A program made the translations under genes and the position numbers. A stretch of 22,224 bases of DNA from a virus. Under the pieces are notes generated by a model. That model was not told where the DNA came from. It saw only the letters and a program-made list of their open reading frames with translations, and made no database searches. Shown here piece by piece: positions 5,652 to 10,738 of the stretch (the first letter of the stretch is position 1; every line of letters starts with the position of its first letter). The DNA lies in the IMG/VR virus record IMGVR_UViG_3300046817_000931, positions 1 through 22,224 of that record; one strand, written 5' to 3'.

Positions 5652-6899
5652 CTACGCTACCGCTTGCCACTGGTCAGCGCTCATGCCTTTGCGCAGCGCC
5701 ATGGCGATTACCGTGTCGCGGTCCAGACCAGCGGCCAACAGCGCCGCGCCCTGATAGGATGCACGCGGCGAGATCAGGGCGCGCGCGATGCCGTGTTCAT
5801 TGACGCGGCGCCGAACCGCTTGCACGTAACCGCACCAATCCGTGTTGGGGCAGGTCGCGGTTTCCAGCGATTCGTCAATTTCCCAAGCGATCGGCACAAA
5901 GCGGTCCAAAAACGAAATGTCGAGTTTCGCGCGGCCCGTGTATTGATCGGTCGCGCCATGGCCGAACGTGTTCGCTGCTGCGAGAATCACGCAATCGGGA
6001 TGCCGGTCAACTGAGCCATCCGGAAAATCGCAATGCCCGTTCGATGTCGCGGCGTTGAACGCCAGCAGGGCGCCCGGTAGGCTCGCGTCAAGCTCGTCAA
6101 ACAGATAAACGCCACCATGCTCGTACGCATGCCGAAACGGCCGCGACACGATACGACCCTGCGCATCCGTAAAGCCCAGCAGTTTGTATTCGTTGTCGAT
6201 GGCGCCATTGAAATAGAACGGCAAACCCAGCGCTTTCGATACCATTTCGGCTGCGGTCGTCTTGCCGCTGCCGGCCGTGCCTACCAGCAACACGTTAAGC
6301 CGGTTCCCGGCATGGTCGCGCGCCGCGCATGCTCGCAGCAGCGTTTCGAATTGCCGATGCTGCGTTCCGATGTTGCGCCGCTCCCCCGTCTCGGGAACCG
6401 TCACCACGATTTCATGCTGCCGCGGCTTGGGCGCATGCTCACGGATCAATTCGATTACGCGCGCTTCATTGATCGCGCCGGCGGCAAGGGTCTGTATCAG
6501 CGCGGCAAGCTGCGCCGCGGCATCGCCGGGCGCCGCTGCTATCGCGGGAACCGTTGTCGCTGGCGTGGCCGCAGGAAGCGGCGCGGTATATTCCTGCGCC
6601 GACAGCATAGCATCGCTATGCGCCGGCATCGCGGCCGCCAGCATGTCGCCGGCTTCCTCGCTCGATGCCGGCAACGCCACGCCATCCCGCAAATGCGACA
6701 GCACGGCCGCGAAATACTTTTCGCGATTGTAGCACTTCCAAAGCGTGGCCAGCTTCATTGCCTTCGCGCGTGCACTCGGCACGCCATTGGCAACCAGCCA
6801 GTTCTGCACCAAGCCGCGGTTTGCGGTCGTGACAGCCGTGGCGCCGCGCGGCCCGATCTGGGCCTCTAATTCGGCGGCATCGTATGACGCTACTCGCAT
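5652..6899 (-). CDS. AAA+ ATPase (MoxR/CbbQ-like), second copy
   Basis: A 415-aa protein. Residues 1-160 form an N-terminal extension that includes an Ala/Pro-rich linker (about 100-135). The AAA+ core follows: Walker A GTAGSGKT (207-214), Walker B VYLFDE (264-269), sensor 1 in AAANTFGHG (N310), and a probable arginine finger R333 in FLDRF. It differs from the MoxR protein at 2230-3249 in size and in its long N-terminus, so it is not a recent duplicate. The start at 6899 follows GGAGG with normal spacing, 3 nt after the previous stop. It probably remodels the downstream 256-aa partner. A/T-ending codons seem commoner here than in the 1297-3249 cassette, which hints at separate acquisition. 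Confidence 0.88.
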   Translation of the reverse strand: MRVASYDAAELEAQIGPRGATAVTTANRGLVQNWLVANGVPSARAKAMKLATLWKCYNREKYFAAVLSHLRDGVALPASSEEAGDMLAAAMPAHSDAMLSAQEYTAPLPAATPATTVPAIAAAPGDAAAQLAALIQTLAAGAINEARVIELIREHAPKPRQHEIVVTVPETGERRNIGTQHRQFETLLRACAARDHAGNRLNVLLVGTAGSGKTTAAEMVSKALGLPFYFNGAIDNEYKLLGFTDAQGRIVSRPFRHAYEHGGVYLFDELDASLPGALLAFNAATSNGHCDFPDGSVDRHPDCVILAAANTFGHGATDQYTGRAKLDISFLDRFVPIAWEIDESLETATCPNTDWCGYVQAVRRRVNEHGIARALISPRASYQGAALLAAGLDRDTVIAMALRKGMSADQWQAVA

Positions 6900-6902
6900 C
6901 GC

Positions 6903-7094
6903 TCAGACCTCCAAAACGATGCGATCGCAACGCGCGCGATCGTAGACGTTCCACCACGATTGGCTGCCCCAATACTCAGGGTCATCGCTGATAAACGCGA
7001 TCATCGCATCGCGCACCATGCCGCGCAGCTTGTCGCCGCTGATCTCGCGATCTAGCCAAGCGTCCAGATGACGGATTGTGTAGGTATCGAGCAT
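6903..7094 (-). CDS. Small hypothetical protein (63 aa)
   Basis: MLDTYTIRHLDAWLDREISG... to RCDRIVLEV. It is an acidic, Trp-rich small protein (PEYWGSQSWWNVYDRA). It is the first gene of the leftward operon that leads into the second AAA+ cassette. The start is set by the CCTACCGAAAAGGA box about 9 nt upstream; frames extending to 7238 have no such signal and would cross the regulatory region. The gap to the AAA+ start is 3 nt. Function unknown. Confidence 0.7.
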   Translation of the reverse strand: MLDTYTIRHLDAWLDREISGDKLRGMVRDAMIAFISDDPEYWGSQSWWNVYDRARCDRIVLEV

Positions 7095-7103
7095 CGGATC
7101 ATT

Positions 7104-7117
7104 CCTTTTCGGTAGGG
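7104..7117 (-). promoter_or_regulatory. CCCACCGAAAGG-type box before the gene starting at 7094
   Basis: Minus strand CCCTACCGAAAAGG, 9 nt before the ATG. It is a variant of the 12-bp box with T for C in the CCACC part and one extra A; it supplies AAAAGGA as the Shine-Dalgarno. Confidence 0.5.
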
Positions 7118-7168
7118 AACCATAAAAATCAACCGTCGCCACAATGACGGATGCCGCGCCTATGTGCA

Positions 7169-7185
7169 ACAGAAAAATGCAATAC
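7169..7185 (-). promoter_or_regulatory. 17-bp intergenic motif, copy 3
   Basis: Minus strand GTATTGCATTTTTCTGT, 15 of 17 identical to the copy at 9767. It lies in the divergent gap between the leftward operon (start 7094) and the rightward regulator gene (start 7237), so it could control either or both. Confidence 0.5.
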
Positions 7186-7236
7186 CCCGAACGCCGCTGT
7201 TGACGCCACGCAACGCTTTGCGGGATACGGGACGCC

Positions 7237-7638
7237 ATGCTTACCGCTGATCAGGTCCGCGAAATCATTCGGGACGAAATGCCCCGGAAGCGGCGCCGCG
7301 GCATCGACCGCGATAGCTCCAGACCACAAGTGATCTGCCGCGTGCTCCCGGAAGAAATCGGCCTAATCGACGCCGCAGCCGAGCAACGCGGCGTCACACG
7401 CTCCCAATTTCTGCGCGATGCTCTCTCAGCGGCTATCGGAACGGAACTGCAACCGAGGCAGCCAATCCCCCCCGGTCTGCGCCGCTCAACGTCCCGGAAA
7501 ACCGATGACGCCATGTCTGCCGCATTGCATCAGCGGCGTGTCCTGCGCGCAGCGTCCGCGGCCATTGTGGAACCTGTTGTCGGGCAAGCCCCTGGCGTTC
7601 CCGTCCCGAAACTTCGCGGCCCCTCGCGTCCCGAATAG
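7237..7638 (+). CDS. Ribbon-helix-helix-like DNA-binding regulator (133 aa)
   Basis: Residues about 30-66 have the shape of a ribbon-helix-helix (CopG/Arc-type) domain: a short strand (QVICRVLP), a helix (EEIGLIDAAAEQRG), and a second helix introduced by a turn (VTRSQFLRDALSAAI). A basic N-terminus (PRKRRRGIDRD) precedes it. A Pro/Arg-rich, poorly structured tail of about 65 residues follows. It is transcribed divergently from the AAA+ operon, and a copy of the 17-bp motif lies in the shared promoter region. It is thus a candidate repressor of that motif. A TTGACG (7200-7205) 18 nt before GATACG could be its promoter. The RHH call is from pattern only. Confidence 0.6.
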   Translation: MLTADQVREIIRDEMPRKRRRGIDRDSSRPQVICRVLPEEIGLIDAAAEQRGVTRSQFLRDALSAAIGTELQPRQPIPPGLRRSTSRKTDDAMSAALHQRRVLRAASAAIVEPVVGQAPGVPVPKLRGPSRPE

Positions 7639-7675
7639 ACGGCCGTTCCCGTCCCGTTCGAACGCGCAAACCCGA

Positions 7676-7703
7676 ATGTCGCATAAGATGTATTCTGGAA
7701 AAT
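7676..7703 (+). other. dif-like site (candidate XerC/XerD recombination or attachment site)
   Basis: The 28 bp split as ATGTCGCATAA, GATGTA, TTCTGGAAAAT. Compared with the E. coli dif arms, the right seven bases of the XerC arm (CGCATAA) are identical and 8 of 11 of the XerD arm (TTATGTTAAAT) match, with the same 6-bp spacer length. Phages and elements that integrate by host Xer recombinases carry such sites and need no integrase; none is seen in this window. The match could be chance. Alphaproteobacterial dif sequences should be compared directly. Confidence 0.35.
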
Positions 7704-8085
7704 CGGTCTGTAAGCCGTTGATTTATCGTGCGCGATTGTGACGACCGCGACATTGGCCGCTAATGGGACGGTCTGAAATCAACATCTTGTGCTCGGTCTG
7801 TACCCCCGCGTGACCCTCCCCCGGTCCCGTATGGCCCCGCCGCCGCCTCGGTTCGAGCCGAGCATCTGGACGGCGATTCTCAGAAACCGGAGCTGCATCG
7901 TCTTTGGTTTTTTTCTCCCCGGCTGCCTTTTCAAGCCCGGTTCGAGCGCGTTTTTCCTCTCCTATTCACCCTATGGAGTTCTAGGAGGAGGGTTTAGGGG
8001 TTTACGGTGTCTCTTAAGGGGAGAGGTATGGTCTAGGAGTGTCCATTGGTGAGGACTGTTGTGAGGGCATAGGAGGTCAGTCCCC

Positions 8086-8352
8086 GTGGAGGAGACTGAC
8101 TGCCTAACGCCCCCACGGTGTCCACTGGAGCCGGACCGCCGCTACAGGCCCGAAGCTGAGAGGAACGACCTCGCTTCGGTTGACCGCTACTTACGAGGCG
8201 TCGTTGCCCCGGCGTTCGAGCGCTTCGGTCTTTCGGAGTGCGCTGCCCGCTATGAACGCTTCCCCCTGGTACGGGCTTTCGGGGTGTTCGCCAGCCAGTG
8301 CCACCGTAGGCGTCCTGGCGAACACGGCTGCCTTCACGCATACCCGGTGTGA
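8086..8352 (+). CDS. Possible small protein (88 aa), uncertain
   Basis: A GTG at 8086 has a full AGGAGG 9 nt upstream, the best Shine-Dalgarno in this region. The frame encodes VEETDCLTPPRCPLEPD..., with a plausible amphipathic helix (SVDRYLRGVVAPAFERFGL) and several Cys and His (C6, C12, then CHRRRPGEHGCLH near the end). Against it: third-position GC is lower than in typical genes here, and the frame overlaps strong hairpins and an opposing frame (8191-8457) that is itself coupled by ATGA to the gene at 8454. At most one of the two is likely real; I slightly prefer this one for its ribosome binding site. Confidence 0.35.
   Translation: MEETDCLTPPRCPLEPDRRYRPEAERNDLASVDRYLRGVVAPAFERFGLSECAARYERFPLVRAFGVFASQCHRRRPGEHGCLHAYPV
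8150..8179 (+). other. Strong stem-loop
   Basis: CCGAAGC (8150-8156) pairs perfectly with GCTTCGG (8173-8179), and an inner GAGG/CCTC stem closes a 5-nt loop, leaving a small TGA bulge. No T-run follows, so it does not look like an intrinsic terminator; it is more likely a structural RNA or protein-binding element. Confidence 0.5.
8284..8325 (+). repeat. 11-bp perfect inverted repeat
   Basis: GTGTTCGCCAG (8284-8294) and CTGGCGAACAC (8315-8325) are exact reverse complements separated by 20 bp. It could be a hairpin in RNA or a dimer-binding operator. No T-run follows on either strand. Confidence 0.6.
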
Positions 8353-8453
8353 CCACGCTGCGCTCCCGGCGACCGTCCCCCGAGGGGTCGCATCGGATCG
8401 GGCGACGAGGCGTGCGTCACTTGTCGGCGATGGCGTGAGCAGGCGGCCGATAG

Positions 8454-8681
8454 TCATGCCGTGCCCCGGTTACGGGATTCGGCTTGTTTCCATTTGAAGT
8501 CGAGGCCGGCGTTTTTCAGTTCGGCGATGGTATCGCTAGCTGCGGCTCTCGCACCGGGCTTGCTGGGGTCGAACAGCGCCCACCAGCTACCGGCGTATTT
8601 CGAAGGCTTGAAGCCGAGACGGGTCATCAGCCCGCCGTACCGGTCGGGAACCTTGTGCACGTTGAGGAACCAGACGCTCAT
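8454..8681 (-). CDS. Small hypothetical protein (75 aa)
   Basis: MSVWFLNVHKVPDRYGGLMT... to NRGTA, basic overall, with a regular pattern of strands and helices (GSWWALFDPSKPGARAAASDTIAELKNAGLDFKWK). The ATG at 8681 overlaps the preceding stop as ATGA. It is the last secure gene of the leftward five-gene unit 9538-8454. No family recognised. Confidence 0.65.
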   Translation of the reverse strand: MSVWFLNVHKVPDRYGGLMTRLGFKPSKYAGSWWALFDPSKPGARAAASDTIAELKNAGLDFKWKQAESRNRGTA

Positions 8682-8986
8682 CGTGGCTCGCCCTCGCACG
8701 AGGCATGGTCGCGCAGGCCACCGCTAAGGACGCCGCACCCTTGACGCACGCATTTTCGCGGCATGGCCGGGTAATCGAGAGCCGTCAGGATGGGATCGGG
8801 GTTAGGCACCCAATCATGGTCGCGGTGCAGCCGGTAGCCGCGCTCGGCGATGGCGGCGAGGATGGCGTCGGCCGCAGCCCGCGCCATTTCATCGTCAACG
8901 TCGTCTTGCCACGTATAGCGGCGGGCTTCATTAGCGGCATATTGGAGCACGCCGGCGAAAACCTCGCGCCAGTCCGGGGCGCTCAT
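8678..8986 (-). CDS. Hypothetical protein (102 aa)
   Basis: MSAPDWREVFAGVLQYAANEARRYTW... begins with an acidic helical domain (DDVDDEMARAAADAILAAIAERGY, about residues 29-52), followed by HRDHDWVPNPDP and a C-terminal part with three Cys (KCVRQGCGVLSGG, HASCEG). The Cys/His content hints at a small metal site, unproven. Both ends overlap neighbours by 4 bp, which fixes the start at 8986 rather than 9097. The early-type position and small size fit an accessory phage gene. Confidence 0.65.
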   Translation of the reverse strand: MSAPDWREVFAGVLQYAANEARRYTWQDDVDDEMARAAADAILAAIAERGYRLHRDHDWVPNPDPILTALDYPAMPRKCVRQGCGVLSGGLRDHASCEGEPR

Positions 8987-9084
8987 CGCCGCTCGATCCA
9001 TTCGCTGACAAAGATACCGATGACGGCCCCGATCAACGAGCCGACGCCGAGGGCGCCGATCAGGAGGCCGCAGTAGGCCATCAT
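8983..9084 (-). CDS. Tiny glycine-rich membrane protein (33 aa)
   Basis: The frame MMAYCGLLIGALGVGSLIGA... ending SEWIERR is nearly all transmembrane helix with small-residue spacing (G-x3-G type) and a charged C-terminus. It is fixed by ATGA overlaps at both ends (9081-9084 and 8983-8986). Such a single-span, Gly-zipper peptide may oligomerise in the inner membrane. It follows an exported small protein, so the pair could act together at the envelope, perhaps in lysis or exclusion (inference). Confidence 0.6.
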   Translation of the reverse strand: MMAYCGLLIGALGVGSLIGAVIGIFVSEWIERR

Positions 9085-9335
9085 CGTCGGCCACCATCGT
9101 TGTAGCCGCGGATCACTTCCGATTCGGGCGAGAAGCATCCTGGCGCCGGCCGGCACAGCACGTAGCCCGGCTCGATGGGCCAGCGTCGGTCGCGGATCGC
9201 GGCGGCGGCGGTCTCGCAGGTGATTTCGGACTTCGCGCAGATCGGCGGCAGGTCGGGCTGCGCCGGGGCGACAAGCTGCCAGTCGCCCGCGCTGATCAGG
9301 AGAACGCCGAGGGCGAAGGCGGCGAAGCGGCTCAT
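9081..9335 (-). CDS. Small exported Cys-containing protein (84 aa)
   Basis: MSRFAAFALGVLLISAGDWQL looks like a signal peptide (Arg, then a hydrophobic run) with possible cleavage near the APA at residues 23-25. The mature part has four Cys (PPICAKSEITC, LCRPAPGC) that could form two disulphides in the periplasm. There is no lipobox at a suitable place, so a lipoprotein (o-spanin) is not supported. ATGA overlaps exist on both sides. It is probably a small secreted or periplasmic factor; no family recognised. Confidence 0.65.
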   Translation of the reverse strand: MSRFAAFALGVLLISAGDWQLVAPAQPDLPPICAKSEITCETAAAAIRDRRWPIEPGYVLCRPAPGCFSPESEVIRGYNDGGRR

Positions 9336-9538
9336 CGGCGCTTCCGATCATGGCGCGCCTCGACGCGGCGCTGATGGCGATTAAGGCTGGTCATGTCGAT
9401 GCCAGCATGTGCCGTCGCGATGATGTCGTGAGCAATTTGGTTCAGATAAGCGGCGTCACCCTGCCCGTATTGGTACGGGTTGTGCGGCATGGCCTTTCTG
9501 CCAATCGGCTTCAAGCGCCGCAGCGGCAGACGGTTCAT
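9332..9538 (-). CDS. Small basic hypothetical protein (68 aa)
   Basis: MNRLPLRRLKPIGRKAMPHNPYQYG... to RHQRRVEARHDRKRR is basic at both ends. The middle (DAAYLNQIAHDIIATAHAG) is helical. It is the first gene of the leftward unit. The start at 9538 has a weak AAGGCGG upstream; an internal start at 9490 (MPHNPYQYG) is possible. A 17-bp motif copy (plus orientation) ends right at its leader, 9 nt upstream. Its C-terminal stop overlaps the next ATG. Confidence 0.6.
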   Translation of the reverse strand: MNRLPLRRLKPIGRKAMPHNPYQYGQGDAAYLNQIAHDIIATAHAGIDMTSLNRHQRRVEARHDRKRR

Positions 9539-9546
9539 CGCAAACC

Positions 9547-9563
9547 GCCTTGCACTATTCTGC
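9547..9563 (+). promoter_or_regulatory. 17-bp intergenic motif, copy 4
   Basis: Plus strand GCCTTGCACTATTCTGC, 14 of 17 identical to the copy at 9767. It abuts the start of the leftward operon (9538) but faces rightward into the gene-free stretch 9564-9704 that ends in a terminator hairpin. Confidence 0.5.
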
Positions 9564-9704
9564 CTGCTGGGCCATATTCCGTCGTGACGCGCATGTAACG
9601 CCCTTTCCATGTGCGTCCGGGTTAAGGGTTGCGGTCAAAACTTCCCTCGGCCCATCGGCGGTAGAGATACTGCCACCACGTCGCGCCGCAACGCAAGCGA
9701 CATC

Positions 9705-9738
9705 GCAAGCCCCGCTCGGCATCCCCGGCGGGGCTTGC
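9705..9738 (+). terminator. Intrinsic-terminator-like hairpin
   Basis: GCAAGCCCCGC (9705-9715) and GCGGGGCTTGC (9728-9738) are perfect 11-bp reverse complements around a 12-nt loop; a short T-containing tail (TGCGTTTGG) follows on the plus strand. It sits directly upstream of the promoter-like motif at 9767, so it probably insulates the packaging operon from transcription coming from the left. It may also end a short plus-strand RNA. Confidence 0.65.
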
Positions 9739-9766
9739 TGCGTTTGGGGTTGCGCCTGCGCTCGGC

Positions 9767-9783
9767 GTATTGCATTATTCTGC
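9767..9783 (+). promoter_or_regulatory. 17-bp intergenic motif, copy 5 (reference copy), before the packaging operon
   Basis: GTATTGCATTATTCTGC, 22 nt before the ATG at 9806, at the head of the rightward packaging operon and just after a terminator hairpin. This position is what one expects of a promoter or its operator. It is used here as the reference for the four other copies. Confidence 0.55.
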
Positions 9784-9786
9784 GCG

Positions 9787-9798
9787 ACCACCGAGAGG
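9787..9798 (+). promoter_or_regulatory. CCCACCGAAAGG-type box before the packaging operon
   Basis: ACCACCGAGAGG, 10 of 12 identical to the left-arm box, 7 nt before the ATG at 9806 and carrying its Shine-Dalgarno (GAGAGGA). It shows that the box is not restricted to the minus-strand arm. Confidence 0.45.
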
Positions 9799-9805
9799 AT
9801 CACCT

Positions 9806-10138
9806 ATGCCTGAAATCCCCATCGTCGGCGCCGCGCCGCCGAAACCCGACCCCGGCCATGTCGCGCTCGGCATCACCAATGAGACCCTGACGACCGCGAT
9901 CCGCATGATGCTGGACCTGCAATCGCCGGTCTCCTCGCTGGCCGCGACCGACATCATCAACATGCTGTTCGAGCACATCGGCAAGATCGTCTCGCTGATC
10001 GAGCCTGAGCAGCTTCGGAACGCGCTGATCGCCGACATCCGGCGGAACCTGCCGGGGGTGGTGAACCGGCATTTGCTGGCGCGCTCGGTGCAGCCGCCGG
10101 GCCTTGTCGCGCCACCGCCCGGCATGATGGTGCAGTGA
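9806..10138 (+). CDS. First gene of packaging operon (110 aa), unknown; small-terminase candidate
   Basis: MPEIPIVGAAPPKPDPGHVALG..., then helices NETLTTAIRMMLDL, ATDIINMLFEHIGKIVSLI and PEQLRNALIADIRRNL, then a Pro-rich tail (QPPGLVAPPPGMM). The helical core and the position at the head of the operon that leads to TerL would suit a small terminase or an associated protein, but I see no helix-turn-helix signature. The start follows AGAGGA at correct spacing. Downstream genes overlap: the next starts with GTG within this stop (GTGA). Confidence 0.65.
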   Translation: MPEIPIVGAAPPKPDPGHVALGITNETLTTAIRMMLDLQSPVSSLAATDIINMLFEHIGKIVSLIEPEQLRNALIADIRRNLPGVVNRHLLARSVQPPGLVAPPPGMMVQ

Positions 10139-10317
10139 TCGTGGCAGAGGCGCCGGATTTTCAGGCGATCTACCGCTGGTTCAATCATTGGCTGAAAGAA
10201 CCTCTCAACGACCGAGAGAAGTTGCTGATCCGCGAGACGCTGCATTGCCTGGAATCCCCGAACGATTATGCCCGGTTCAAACGGGCCATCCCGCCTTCGG
10301 GCGCGGGGGTATGGTGA
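10135..10317 (+). CDS. Small hypothetical protein (60 aa)
   Basis: Starts at GTG 10135 (GTGA overlap with the previous stop); an alternative GTG lies two codons later. The sequence AEAPDFQAIYRWFNHWLKEP, then NDREKLLIRETLHCLESPNDYARFKRAI, is a compact helical protein rich in aromatics. It overlaps the following gene by 7 bp. It belongs to the short run of genes before TerL. Function unknown. Confidence 0.6.
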   Translation: MIVAEAPDFQAIYRWFNHWLKEPLNDREKLLIRETLHCLESPNDYARFKRAIPPSGAGVW

Positions 10318-10574
10318 GCTTCACCCTCGCGCAGCGGCGCGCCCACTACCGGGCGCACCCGGAGAAGCGGAACGCGCTGCAAGCCCGCTGGCGTGCGCGG
10401 CATCCCGGCGCCGCCGCGGCGAATCAGCGGGCCTATCGCAACCGCCAAGCCCGCAAGGCCGAGGTCGCCGGCGCGCTTGCCTCGCTTTTGAGCGCGCACC
10501 GCCTTAGATTGATCGGCGTCCGGCTGGTGCGGTCGGGCCAGCGCGACGGGTTCGACTCATGGGCCATGAAGTAG
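10311..10574 (+). CDS. Basic helical protein (87 aa), possible DNA-binding packaging factor
   Basis: MVSFTLAQRRAHYRAHPEKRNALQ... followed by ARWRARHPGAAAANQRAYRNRQARK is strongly basic and helical over residues 7-50. The C-terminus (SLLSAHRLRLIGVRLVRSGQRDGF) looks strand-containing. The R-x2-H/Y-R pattern recalls small DNA-binding or HNH-associated proteins, but the HNH residues are not present. Its location two genes before TerL makes small-terminase function possible; this is inference. The ATG at 10311 overlaps the preceding gene. Confidence 0.55.
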   Translation: MVSFTLAQRRAHYRAHPEKRNALQARWRARHPGAAAANQRAYRNRQARKAEVAGALASLLSAHRLRLIGVRLVRSGQRDGFDSWAMK

Positions 10575-10738
10575 ACTGGTCGAAATTCCCGAAGCCGTGG
10601 AATCGGCTCGGACCGGCGCTCCAGACGGCGCTTCGGCGGGACGTGACCATGATCGTCGCGGACCGACCGCCGGCGCCGCCGCCACCACTGCCGGGTCGCT
10701 GGTTCGCTGACATCCGATATCCGACCCGCTTCACCTGA
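10559..10738 (+). CDS. Small hypothetical protein (59 aa)
   Basis: The frame MGHEVDWSKFPKPWNRLGPALQ... continues to a proline run (PPAPPPPLPGRWF) and ends RYPTRFT. Its start overlaps the end of the previous gene by 16 bp. Its TGA shares one base with the TerL ATG (TGATG), a classic termination-reinitiation junction, so it probably couples translation to the terminase. Function unknown. Confidence 0.55.
   Translation: MGHEVDWSKFPKPWNRLGPALQTALRRDVTMIVADRPPAPPPPLPGRWFADIRYPTRFT

Larger units (their letters stand above)
7639..8453 (+). other. 815-bp region without a secure gene
   Basis: This gap lies between a rightward gene end (7638) and a leftward gene end (8454). It holds, in order: a dif-like 28-mer (7676-7703); three CGGTCTG repeats (7704, 7769, 7794) with interleaved inverted repeats; a T-rich stretch (GGTTTTTTTC, near 7910); an A/G-rich segment with several G-runs (7983-8035); one possible small gene (8086-8352); and strong hairpins at 8150-8179 and 8284-8325. 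Its composition differs from the neighbouring genes. No tRNA is recognised. Possible roles are an attachment site, a structured RNA, or an origin. Confidence 0.6.

Noticed and set aside
7849-7866. tRNA T-loop-like GGTTCGAGCC
   Set aside because: The stem-loop has a 6-nt loop and no acceptor, D or anticodon arms are found around it.
7789-8052. GTG-started 87-codon plus frame with a hydrophobic middle
   Set aside because: No Shine-Dalgarno before the GTG and the composition changes along its length; it lies over the T-rich and G-run segments, so it is probably non-coding.
8033-8356. 107-codon minus-strand frame
   Set aside because: Gly/Arg/Ser/Pro-rich, no start signal, overlaps both competing frames; treated as chance.
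8191-8457. 88-codon minus-strand frame starting in an ATGA overlap with the gene at 8454
   Set aside because: The overlap is attractive, but the product looks random (Ala/Arg/Ser/Thr-rich, no clear core). It crosses a perfect inverted repeat and competes with a plus frame that has an ideal AGGAGG. Kept as an alternative only.
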